Below, one piece after another: positions 38,201 to 48,200 of a DNA stretch of 64,000 nucleotides. Made by a program: the position numbers and the translations under genes. The number at the start of each line of letters is the position of its first letter. Within the stretch, counting starts at the first letter, position 1. The notes beneath the pieces are model-generated. The model had not been told where the DNA came from and ran no database searches. It was given only the letters and a program-made list of their open reading frames with translations. The stretch is taken from NCBI GenBank assembly GCA_029207755.1, contig JARCOQ010000003.1, positions 96,302,646 through 96,366,645 of the forward strand, read 5' to 3'. The stretch is from Chamaea fasciata (Eukaryota > Chordata > Aves > Passeriformes > Sylviidae).

Positions 38201-38249
38201 AATTTCCTATGTAAATACAAGTTTAATCAGTGAAAAGCAACAAGGCACA

Positions 38250-38255
38250 TTTATT
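38250..38255 (-). terminator. ADI1: ADI1 poly(A) signal AATAAA
   Basis: Minus-strand AATAAA only 35 bases after the stop codon, predicting a 3' UTR of roughly 55-65 nt. The oppositely oriented CR1 begins about 50 bp further on. Confidence 0.7.
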
Positions 38256-38290
38256 CTGATGGGGCTTCAGGATGTTCCACCTGTCAGGTC

Positions 38291-38422
38291 TCAGACACCA
38301 TTGCGTGCTTCTTCAGTCAAAAACTTCATATACTGTTTGCGGACAGGAAAGTCGTCAGCCGGCCTGTTGTACGCAGTCCAGACGGGTTCCCCAACAAACA
38401 GCCTCATCGCCTTCACGTAATT
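38291..38422 (-). CDS. ADI1: ADI1 coding exon 4 with stop
   Basis: Acceptor TTTGGCAG. It encodes [20 protein letters not shown] through ..[11 protein letters not shown] and TGA. The [13 protein letters not shown] stretch is the family hallmark. Confidence 0.97.
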   Translation of the reverse strand, partial: NYVKAMRLFVGEPVWTAYNRPADDFPVRKQYMKFLTEEARNGV

Positions 38423-41400
38423 CTGCCAAAGAACAAGAAGTGACAAATAAATTAAGAGAGCTCCTTTTCAAGGGATCTTCATTCCAAAGTTAAGGTTTCA
38501 CTTGCACTTCTGCAGAAATTTTTGAAACTATTTCATGATGGACTGAAAGCTTTACACATTCCAGAAAATTATAGCACTATACTGCTGTTCCTGCTCTCAG
38601 TGCCTGCAGTGGAAGACTCTGGCACCTACGCAGTGATACACTGTGTGATGATCAGTGCCTTTAGTTCAGGCAGCAGCAGTACTTCTCCCCTTTTCAAGGA
38701 AACCAAAACCATCCTCTCTTATGCAAACCTTTTGCATTGGATCCACAATACTCACCAGTGCAGCATTTAAATCCTATTTGCTCAGTTAAATAGCAGCAAC
38801 TGGAGTACCCAAGATGTTTACACAATGCTTTTGGGCAATACCAGAAGCGTCAAAGTCACAGCCATAAAAAGTGAATGGGGAGTACATAAACTACCCCAAA
38901 AATAATGCTCACAGGAGGAAGTGGAAAGTCTCCAGATTTCAACAGGAAAAGCAACAGCCTCTAACACCAGCTAACCAAAAGTATGCCTGGTGCAAGGTAC
39001 AGCTGTGGCAGCAGAAAATGGGATTTGACATCCTGCAGAAGTGCTCCAATCATGGGGTTATGAGGAACTTGCCTCCTCTGTCCACTATACTATAGATTTA
39101 GACCCTACCTATTCTGTAAAACATGGATAGATGATTATCTTACACCCAGGTGTTCAGCAATGGTAAAAATAAAGTTAGGGACCAAAAAAACTTAGCTGCA
39201 AAATGCCAGGGCAGAGAAGCACCTAAAGATTTTACTTTGAAGATGGCACTTCTGGAATAAAGTTCCTGAAGTCAACAAACACTTAAGACTTCTTGGGGAT
39301 TCAACCATAACCCCTGACATTTTGTCAATGTAAAGAAAAAGCCTGAGAATAGTAAATGTAGCTTATTCGCTGTGGATCTCAAGATGCAGATGGGAAAAGC
39401 TGGGTTTTTCACCAAAGCAGCATCTCCCTTTTTCACATGTATGAACACAAAACCATTCTCAAAATCATTCTCTTCACCAGAGATGCAATTTCACCACAGG
39501 AGACAGCACATGTTTACCCATTTTGCAGGGGTAATGCCGAAGTTACAAACACGCTTGTATAAGCTCACAAGCAGAGAAATACAGACTAGGACTCCAAGTG
39601 CCAATCTCACTCTCCCACTGACAACAGTATCTTTCCAAAGGAGGTCACCAGCTGTGAAGCCAGCATCCAGTTTAGCATACAGCAGTTGCAAGTAGTGCCT
39701 CAGGACCCTTAAATTCATCTTTACCCAAAGGTGAATTTAACACTCCTGAAAAATATCACTGCTGGACACAGATATGCTCTTCTATCCCCACAAAAATACA
39801 CAAGGCAATACAGAATGATCCATCTAGACCTTGTCCATCTCAGCTGACAGCTGGGGCAACTGTGGGAGGGACAGCCCAAGGCTTGGTATGCCACAGACAT
39901 CATGTGGCAATGACTTACAGCTGAGAAGCTGAATCTGTGACCTGGAGATGAAAGGTTCAGATGCTGTGAATTATTTAGTATTTTTCATTCTCCTCCTTCA
40001 TATTTAATATGTTTTGCTAATGAACTGCAAGTCTCAGAGCATGTAGTTACTAATGTGTTATATATTCACACGGATTTGTCATCAAAATTTATGGTAATCT
40101 ACAACATACGTTCTCATCCAGTGTAAATCGGTGATATATGCCAGCAGGGAGGGTTATCATGTCTCCTTTTTCCATGGAAATCCGAATCCATTTGTCATCC
40201 TTGTCTCGAACATCAAAATACCCAGATCCCTCCAAGATGTAGCGAATTTCATCGTCGAGGTGCAAATGTTCTTCATAAAATATTTTTATCTAGAAATAGC
40301 AAATATTTTGTAAAACTACTGACCATGGGAAAACTGCAAAGAAATCTGGTAGAAACACAGAGAAGCTGAGAAAGTTAAAACAGTTACCCTGTGAAAGCCT
40401 AACAGAGGAGAATGGTTAACATGGTTAAGATGGCCAAGCCAGTCAGCCAGCCCCCGTCTCTGGACACCTCTAAGCAGGCTCCTACATTTCCTTTGGAGGG
40501 GAGGAATTCCTCTGACAAGAAACAGCAGCTCTAGCTGTATATAACCATTCTCTGAATAACAGCAATGCTTACACTCATTTGAAAGAGGGATGGGTAAAGC
40601 TTTCCACTGGAGAATTTGGTCCTTGTGCTTACTCAGTTTGAATCATTTTGTGCTTTTTTTTTCCTGCAACATGCAGCACCAAACAAAGCCACAGATTATC
40701 CCCTCTCTTTTACACTTACATAGAGATGAATTAGCTGCACAGGGTACTACCACTCTCCGAAAACACAGTTACTGCCAAACAAGGCCCATCTACAGCAACC
40801 TGATGTAAACAGTGTGTCTTGCCTGCCCACACACAGTGAGACCCAGCTCAGGCTCTCTCACCCAAGACAGTGGCAGCAACATTCTCTTTTTTCTGGAATG
40901 CACAGAATATAAAACATGCACAGAATATAAAACACATTTTGAAAGTTCAATTAATGGAGACCTGAAATGTTTAGTGTACAGTGAGCAGTGCAATGCCAGG
41001 TACCATCACTACCTGCTCAGGTCTGGATGACATTTAACCACACTTTGTGCAGATGTCCTTGAGCCAGAAGTGATCCAGCACAACAGGATGAGCAAAAGTC
41101 CCTACATCTTGTAAAGAATGGCCCATCTTTCTCTCAGATAGAGTCTACCCAAGCCATCTACCTAATAAGTTACTACCTAATTCACCTTCTCACCAAGACA
41201 AAACACAATGGGCTTAAAACAAACTGGTAAATTGAAATTTAATAAAAATATTACAGTGTCATTGGGTTGCTATCCTCAGGTCAGAGCAGCAAGCCAGCAG
41301 CACCCGGAGGCTGGGATGAGAAAGCACCTTCTAGGAGGCTCACCTGAACAATGTTGAGTTATAATGAAATTGTCAAGATATGAGCTCTCCAAGGTAAAAA

Positions 41401-42544
41401 ATCTTCTTGTACAAAGGATTTATCCCTCCTATTCTATGGGGTTAACACTCACTTAAAAAAGACACATTATGCAAGCAGCCATCAGGATGTAAAAGCCTTC
41501 AAAGTCCAGGCCCAGCTGGCAGCCACTTGCCTTCATCCCTGAGAGGCTCTCTGAGGACAGGTCAGCATTGGCAGAACTCTCCTGGTAGGAATCTCAGTTT
41601 TGAAATGACAGTGATAGAAATGATCCTCAAAACCTTTGAAGGCAATCTACAGAAGCAAAAGTCCTCTGCTATCTTTAATATCAAAAGTTCTTTTTTAATG
41701 TTCAGGACTTCGGTACAGGACGTATTTCAGACGTGGAAGCCTCATCCCCGTGTCCCGCAGGGCTGCGCGGGTGTCACGCTGGCCGCATGCTCCAGCGGCA
41801 GACGGCGGCGCGGAAACCCGCACTGTGAGCAAACTTTCACGCACCTTTTCCTCATAGTTTGGAAGGTTGTCTTTATGTATGGTCACTATATCCATCCAAA
41901 AATAATTTTCGGCTCTCCGAATCTCTTTCAAGCATGGATCAGTTTCATAGTTATCAGCATCCAACTAAAAAAATAGGCAGGGGGGGAAAAAAAAAAAATC
42001 GGACGCCATTGCCCAAGGCGGAATTCAGGGCACCCGAGGGAATCCCGAGGTGCCGGGAGTGCCGGGGCGGGTCGGCCGCTGCAGGCGGAGCTGCCGCAAG
42101 GACACGGGCTGCCTCCCCCTCTGCGGGCGGCCCGGCCCGGCCCGCCGTACCTTTGGTACACCCGCCGTACCCTCGGTACCCACCGCCGTACCTTTGGTAC
42201 ACCCGCCGTACCCTCGGTACCCACCGCCGTGGCCTGCTGTACCCCCGGCCATACCCTCGGCACCCACCGCCGTGGCCTGCTGTACCCCCGGCCATACCCT
42301 CGGTACCCACCGCCGTACCTTTGGTACACCCGCCGTACCCTCGGTACCCACCGCCGTGGCCTGCTGTACCCCCGGCCATACCCTCGGTCCCCGCTGCCGT
42401 GCCCTGCGGTAGCCCCCGCCGTACCCTCCGGTACACCACGCCGAGGCGGCGCAGCTGCTCCAGGCTGACGGCGCGGTTGGGCCGCTGCCGGTGCGGCGCC
42501 CGCTGGTCCTCCTGGGACTCGTCCATGTACCAGGCCTCCACCAT
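38291..42544 (-). CDS. ADI1: ADI1, acireductone dioxygenase 1 (complete CDS, four exons)
   Basis: Seen: exons 42425-42544, 41845-41964, 40110-40289 and 38291-38422 (minus strand), all phase 0, give 183 codons and TGA. The protein starts [10 protein letters not shown] and carries the cupin metal ligands H88, H90, E94 (in EEHLHLDDE) and H133 (in PAGIYHRF), the same numbers as in human ADI1 (179 aa). The C-terminus is four residues longer (..EEARNGV). Known: the Fe(II) enzyme splits acireductone (1,2-dihydroxy-5-(methylthio)pent-1-en-3-one) with O2 into formate and 2-keto-4-methylthiobutyrate, the penultimate step of the methionine salvage pathway; the mammalian protein is also reported in the nucleus. 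The start was chosen by the family N-terminus and a strong Kozak context (GCGAGATGG). No other ATG in frame lies upstream within the CpG island. Intron 1 is a minisatellite that mimics the exon 1 donor. Confidence 0.98.
38423..40109 (-). other. ADI1: ADI1 intron 3
   Basis: 1.7 kb with no repeat or gene recognised. The 107-codon plus-strand frame at 39,372-39,695 has no family resemblance. Confidence 0.7.
40110..40289 (-). CDS. ADI1: ADI1 coding exon 3 (metal-binding cupin core)
   Basis: Acceptor ATTTCTAG, donor AAC|GTATGT. Sixty codons that hold all four iron ligands: H88, H90, E94 in [20 protein letters not shown] and H133 in [14 protein letters not shown]. Confidence 0.98.
40290..41844 (-). 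other. ADI1: ADI1 intron 2
   Basis: 1.55 kb holding an exact 18-bp tandem duplication (40,899-40,934). A CG-richer stretch at 41,730-41,825 is probably the edge of the promoter CpG island. Confidence 0.7.
40899..40934. repeat. 18-bp exact tandem duplication
   Basis: TGCACAGAATATAAAACA occurs twice back to back without mismatch in ADI1 intron 2. Confidence 0.9.
41845..41964 (-). CDS. ADI1: ADI1 coding exon 2
   Basis: Acceptor TTTTTTTAG, donor AAG|GTGCGT. Forty codons, [20 protein letters not shown] to ..DNLPNYEEK, the N-terminal helical part before the cupin. Confidence 0.97.
41965..42424 (-). other. ADI1: ADI1 intron 1 (460 bp), mostly minisatellite
   Basis: Bounded by donor AGG|GTACGG and acceptor TTTTTTTAG|TTG. 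About 60 percent is the 20-22 bp tandem array; the remainder is GC-rich, then an A-rich (T-rich on the sense strand) stretch before the acceptor. The ADI1 frame stays open through the whole intron. Confidence 0.9.
42142..42437 (-). repeat. GC-rich 20-22 bp minisatellite in ADI1 intron 1, running into the exon 1 donor
   Basis: About 14 units. On the plus strand they are A (CCGCCGTACCTTTGGTACAC), B (21 bp, with CCGCCGTACCCTCGGTACC), C (22 bp, with CCGCCGTGGCCTGCTGTACC) and D (21 bp, with CGGCCATACCCTCGGTACCC), in the order A B A B C D C D A B C D, then two divergent units, the last crossing the exon 1/intron 1 boundary at 42,424/42,425. On the transcribed strand, B reads GTACCGAGGGTACGGCGG and the real junction reads GTACCGGAGG|GTACGGCGG, differing by one base. 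The absence of stop codons produces long spurious frames here on both strands. Confidence 0.95.
42425..42544 (-). CDS. ADI1: ADI1 coding exon 1
   Basis: Forty codons, [20 protein letters not shown] to ..[13 protein letters not shown], with donor AGG|GTACGG. It is very GC-rich and sits in the CpG island. Its last bases resemble the repeat unit of the adjoining intron. Confidence 0.97.
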
Positions 42545-42840
42545 CTCGCCGCCACAGCGTCCGCGGGGCCGGGCCGGCAGCAGGTCCCGCCCCGGCGAGG
42601 CTCCCGGGCCCGCAGCGAGCGGGACCGGCCCGCCCCGCGGCCTGGGGCAGAGCATTACAGGGGCGCCATGGGCCACTACGGGGTGCGGTGCGGAGCTTGA
42701 GGGAACAGCTCCAGGCTGAGCGCCGAGTCTCCCCGAGAGAGAGAGACTCACCTCTCACCCGCACCAGCCTCCCGGGGTAACCTGAGTGGCCGGCCGTGGT
42801 GATTGCATCGTGCCGGCCCTCGCTGTAATGCTCTGACGGA

Positions 42841-44820
42841 ACTTACACTAAACTCAGGTTTAAAGACCTGCATTGCAACCCCACAATATGGAAAAATAAA
42901 AAAGAAATTAGGAGAAAAATAAAGAAAGTGGTAAGACATGCTTGCATAGGTAACTTGTGTTGTCTCCATCGATGAGGCTACATCCCCAGTGTCCTCCCCG
43001 AGCTGGAGTGGACAAGACAGCCTGAGCTGTGTCCCCTCCAGCCTCCACACTTCTGCATCTACCCAATTCTATATGGCAGATAAACCAACAGCCAGCTAAG
43101 CACAGTGTAAGAATGACCAGCCAACTGAAACAATCCCACCCTGTATTTTTTTTTTCCTAAAAAGTTTCTTACTTACAAAGTGTCTCAACCACTACTATTC
43201 CAATTCTCATTAAAAGGTACCAGATCCCTTTAATGTGTAGTATTTATGTTTAAGCCCTATTGATTAGCAAACAGATACTCTAGAAGCTATGCTAAGGCAC
43301 ATGGAGGACAAGTAGGTGTTTTGGGACAGCCAGCACTGAATATTATGGGTCCCAAATGCCAATATTCTCCTAAAGTTGCAGTTCTCTGAAAAGATGACAT
43401 ATATCCACCATGTTCTGCAGGCCCTCAACCCCCTGTTAAGCCCTTTTGAGAAGTACTATTTGTTTTCCATCCCTTAATCAGCCTTAATCTTGTAACCTTC
43501 CTCTTTGCTTTCTTCTGTCCTGAATTTCCAGAATAAGAATAAACATTTATATCAAATTGATGGAAAACTCTGTCCTATTAGATTTTTTATTATAATCTAC
43601 CTATTAGATTCAGGTAATCAATTGGCCTAAATTCATTATTATACATTGTTATGATTTACCCACCACTATCTTACAAGTTTTCCAAAGCTCCCGCTTAAAA
43701 AAAAAAAAAAAATACTGATTTCCATACAGTTAATAGAATTTACTTATTCTGTTAAACACTAAGATAGGCAAGATGCCAGGAATCTACTTGGGGTAGTGGA
43801 TCTTTTTTTTTTTTTTTTTTTGCAGCCAAACTTCTAAATAATTGTGTGCATATATACAAAGAAGCAGAGGGGGCCCAATCAGTGCCCTCCTTACCCCTAG
43901 ATGAGCTGCAATGTGCAGTTTTGGATGAGAAGAAAAAAATAAAAATCCTCACTGATCTATTAACTACTGGATAACCAGTTTCCTCCTACTACAATCATGT
44001 GACTAAATTTGTAAACCTCACACTTTCCCTCAAGAAAGATTATCATAATGGATGAGAACTATTAAGTAACAAACTTCTGCAGCTCTAACCATCTGTATAA
44101 AAATTAATAAATACAGAAACATTTCAGTGACTCCTATCTTAAGCCCTACTATTCACTGGTACAAAGGTACCATTTAGAGAAGTTGACACATATAAAAAAC
44201 ACAACAAACCTGTTTGCTTTTCCTCTATACTTGCATAGAAAACAAACCCTTGTTGATTAGTCGTAATTACTCTCTAATTCAAGTGCACATTAGCAATTCC
44301 ATTAATCTCATAATTGACTGGAAAAAAAGAAGTCAAACACTTGAGATCCAGAAGGTATGGTGAAGCTTATCATCTTCCAGTACCATTTCAAATGAAATGG
44401 TCAATTACCAATTACCTTTTGGGACAACACTGAAGAGGAATTAACAATGCTAACAAGAACCAGTATGCATAAAAAAAACCCCTAATTAATAGAAACAGGA
44501 AGCCCGAGACTATGAGCTTGGAAATGAATCAGGTAAAAAGAACAGTAAAAATTCATTGTTCAAGTTTTCTCATGACCTGGCTTTTTCTTTTATCATGTTA
44601 TTTTGCAGGGCAGCATGAACAAAAAAAGCTACTGGTGCTGTAGCTGACCCTGTGAGGCACACACAGGTTACAAGCCCATCTGTGGAGTAGTTACTGCCAG
44701 TACCACAATGCCAGAGTGGATCAACGGACATCTGTGTTAGGTGACCTCCTACCAAATCAAGCAACCCCAAAGTCAGCCCCTGCTATTTTGGGCTGCAATA
44801 TATACCTCTGTACAAAAAAC
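42841..44820. other. Intergenic interval between ADI1 and RNASEH1
   Basis: About 2 kb, AT-rich. It contains a small CR1 piece (43,284-43,340), an A16 run (43,697-43,712) and a T20 run (43,803-43,822). No gene supported. Confidence 0.65.
43284..43340 (+). mobile_element. Short CR1 reverse-transcriptase fragment
   Basis: The words GCTATGCTAAGGCACATGGA, GGACAAGTAGGTGTTTTGG and GACAGCCAGCA follow the CR1 ORF2 segment closely. Only about 55 bp is preserved. Confidence 0.75.
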
Positions 44821-44824
44821 ATAA

Positions 44825-44830
44825 TTTATT
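44825..44830 (-). terminator. RNASEH1: RNASEH1 poly(A) signal AATAAA
   Basis: First canonical minus-strand AATAAA after the stop codon, about 330 bases downstream, giving a 3' UTR of roughly 350 nt. Confidence 0.65.
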
Positions 44831-45159
44831 TCACTAACAGGAAAATACAGAACACTTTGATTTAAAATTACTTCTTCAGAATACTGTCTTTAAGGTGAAT
44901 TCATAAGTACAAAAGACAGCCCGTCCAATAGATGGAGAAAAAATAAATACTCGGTATCGTCAACTAAATATTGTCTCACAATAAATGCAATAGAAGAAAA
45001 CGTGGGGCTTTCCCTCCCAGAAGTTGGTTTATATTTCATATTTCAGGCCAGAAAGAAGTACAGCTCGAAGTTCAACTCCAAAACAATTACAGCAGTTCAA
45101 GTTGTTGCTGTCATGTTAGGCCTTTTCCTCTCAGTACAACAGTCTCTAGTCCCAGGACA

Positions 45160-45246
45160 TCAGCATTTTTGTTTAAGAGCTCCTTCTCTTGCCAGTCTAT
45201 CAGCTTCTTCATTTCCTCGGAAGCCAGCGTGACCGGGAATATGCAT
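45160..45246 (-). CDS. RNASEH1: RNASEH1 coding exon 8 with stop
   Basis: Acceptor CCTGACAG. It encodes [28 protein letters not shown] and TGA, with H276 and D286. The last residues differ from the human ending. Confidence 0.96.
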   Translation of the reverse strand: MHIPGHAGFRGNEEADRLAREGALKQKC

Positions 45247-48200
45247 CTGTCAGGACAAAAATACAGGAGTGTTAGATAGGGAAGAAACCAGGAAGAAAGT
45301 AGATACAATAATTTGATCAAGCAATGCTCTGTCATTGATAGTACAGGAGCACCTCCTCAGAGGTCCCCACCTAATATTTAGCCTTTAGGTTTTCTTCCCA
45401 GGGATTTTCATTGCCTCTCTTCCTCTCTTGCCAAACTGTGAATATCATCTTTATGGGAATTAGTGAAAAGCATAAGGACCAGCTAAACTATCCTTTAAGA
45501 AATGCAGACAACAGCTCCAATTAAAAATTCCCACCTTCCTGTATTCAGTGCTTAAACTGAGTTAATCTTTCCCCAAAAGCCAAAGACCTCTATTCCACTA
45601 AAAGCCTTCGTAGTTACAGCATTTGCTTGGGATACATAATTAGGATATTAAAAGATCCTTTTAATTATCAGATGTCTTAATTGTCCATCCATCAATCAGG
45701 AACTGAAAAACACTTCCTACTCTAAGCCCATCCTTGTTAGAAGTAAGGGTGGAATAGGAAGGTGAGGAAGAAAATCAAGCTTGCTATTTTACAAGATCTG
45801 AGAAGGGACAAGCATGAAGGTGGGTGTGAGGTGATGTTAGATTTACATGGCAAGGTTTTAGTACCACATGGAGGGCTGTAGGTGTGGATTCTGTGAAAAG
45901 ACACCAGCAGTGTCCCTACATGAGAGAGAGCCAGACCCAGACAGCTCCAAAAGAGACCCACACTTTGACACAGCTAAGCCCACCAGCAATGCTGATGGCT
46001 CTTCTGTAATAACATGCTTAAGAAGAGGTAAAAATGCTGCACAACAGCCAGAGAAAAGAGTGAGAATATGTGAGAGGAACAGCTCTGCAGACACTAAGGC
46101 AGTGAAGAAGGAGAAGGTGCTCCAGGCACCTGAGCAGAGACTCTCTTGCAGGCTGTGGTGAGACCATGGTCAGTGAGCCTGTCCCCCTCACAGCCCAGGG
46201 AGGGCCACGGTGGAGCAGAGATTCACCTGCAGCCCATACAGGACTCTATGCATTCATTCCTCCTGAAACAAAATTCTTCCCACCAAAAGGGAGAGATTCA
46301 GGTTTAAGAGGTGTGCATAAAGGAATATCTTTTAATTATGTAAAATATTTCCAAGAACAGCTGAACTTAGTTGGTCTTTGAATTTTTACGCTTTCTGCTC
46401 AATAGAAAATAGAAGTAGCTATAAAAAATCTAGTCAGTCTGTAAATTGCAGTCACCAACTCTGTAACACAGAACAACATGAATACCTGCAAAAAATTCCC
46501 ATCAAAAGAACTGCACATTAAATATCTACATTATCCTGTTTTCTACAGAGTAAAGACAGAAGCTGAGTAGACATGCCATTACCAGCTGCAATTCAACTGT
46601 ACACATATTTTCTCAAATCAGTGGTCTTATACCATAATTAGGCTAAAATTTAAGAGGCAAAGGAATGTATTCCCTGAAGTGTTAAGCAGTCATTATTAGA
46701 GGTTACAGAAAAATACATTTTACCATAAATACCTGTATAGAAGTTGGTTTACTTCTTTAGTGGAGAGCAGAACAATTTAAAAATTGTTATTTTAAAGACC
46801 TTGTACCATTTTTTTCTTAGAAGAAACACAGAGCTAGTTTATTTTGGGTTACACACACTCAGTCTTCTCAGTTTAAAGACACTCATGTGATATGAGTTAC
46901 TTCAACAAATCAGCATCCTAAAGAGTCCTGACAAGCAAATACAGAAATTCAGCTATGACACAAAAACCAGTTATATTCTAAGGTTAGATTTCCAGGAACA
47001 GAAATTGCATCTACTAACAGCACTACAAACTAAAAATAATTATTTCAGGCATTTTCTAAGCAGTAATAGGAGATAGGAAACATACAAATATTTATTTAAT
47101 AAATGAAATACTGGTTCCAAGAATCTAGGTTATGTTGCTAATTTGCTTTAAACACAGCAAGCAGATTCTCTGTATTTACAGTTTTAGTTAAGGATGTACA
47201 ATATGGTCTATAAAGTCATAGTTATGAGCACGCTTTTAAATTTCTACCAGAAATACGTTTAAGATGTCATTAAAAATAAGAAACAAGGAACTTACCCACT
47301 GAATTTCGATGTCTTTTGCTAGATTATCAAGTCTTTCAAAATCTTCTTTATTTATTACACTTGCTCCTGAACTTGTTCTCCAGCCATTTGTTTTCCAGTT
47401 GTCAACCCAGCTCGTAATACCTGTGCAAAGAGAGTGTCACTGTAAGAGTGATATTAAAGAAGCCAGCAAGGATGGAGATGGAGCCAACAGCCTTTTAACA
47501 AGACATTAGCTCTGTACAAAGTCTCAGGCAAAAAACACTGGAGACAAAAGATAATTCTTGTTTGGTTCTCTGCTGCTGTCTTTCAGGATTGTATTTTTTT
47601 ATTACCTGAATTGCCCAACCATGTTTTTCTAAACAGGTATTTAATTTAAAGACTACAATCTTATACATGTATTGTACACACATTATCTCATGAACTTCAG
47701 TAAACTGAAAATAAGGATTTGCTTGATGATACAGCAAGCAAAGTCTACTGCTTGCCAGAGAATTTTCTATACTGCTCCTTAGTAAGGACTTTTTTTTTTT
47801 TTTTTTTTTTTAGTATCTTTGCTGGTGTGGACAATGTAAGACATACTTATGCTTTCATGACCGGAACCTAAACTAAAAATTAAAAAAAAAAAACAAACAA
47901 AAACAAAACAAAACCACAAAAAACCAAACAAAAAACCAAACCAAACCAAATCAAAAACAAACCAAAAAACCACCACCTAAACCCCAAATTACATCCATTT
48001 ATACTTAACTACAAGCCTCCTTCTCTGGCATTTTAAAATAATAACTCCTAGACATATCTACAGAGAAACTTTGTTTAAACAAGAATGGAACCTGCACTTC
48101 AGTGTCCCAAAATGCAAAATGAAACTGCAAGCAAAACCAAAGAGACTAAGACAAAAACCAAAAGAGCAACATTTAATTTTCAACTACAAGTTGCACTAAG

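Larger units (their letters stand above)
28220..38229. other. Intergenic interval between convergent TRAPPC12 and ADI1
   Basis: About 10 kb without a supported gene. It contains CR1 copies at about 28,649-28,800 (-), 30,218-30,505 (+) and 37,380-38,200 (+), a MIR-like core (36,806-36,896), a 30-bp palindrome, a C21 run and a (CAAA)n tract. Open frames such as 28,615-29,172 and the cysteine-rich 32,028-32,342 have no homology I recognise. Confidence 0.6.
41980..42840 (-). promoter_or_regulatory. ADI1: ADI1 CpG-island promoter region
   Basis: Dense CG dinucleotides cover exon 1, intron 1 and about 300 bp upstream, unlike the AT-rich sequence on both sides. No TATA box is seen near the start, which fits a CpG-island promoter. 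The transcription start cannot be placed. Confidence 0.7.

Noticed and set aside
41859..42764. Long open frames on both strands (up to 286 codons) with Pro/Tyr- or Gly/Tyr-rich repeats
   Set aside because: They arise because the GC-rich minisatellite of ADI1 intron 1 lacks stop codons in any frame; only the exon 1 and exon 2 parts of ADI1 are supported.
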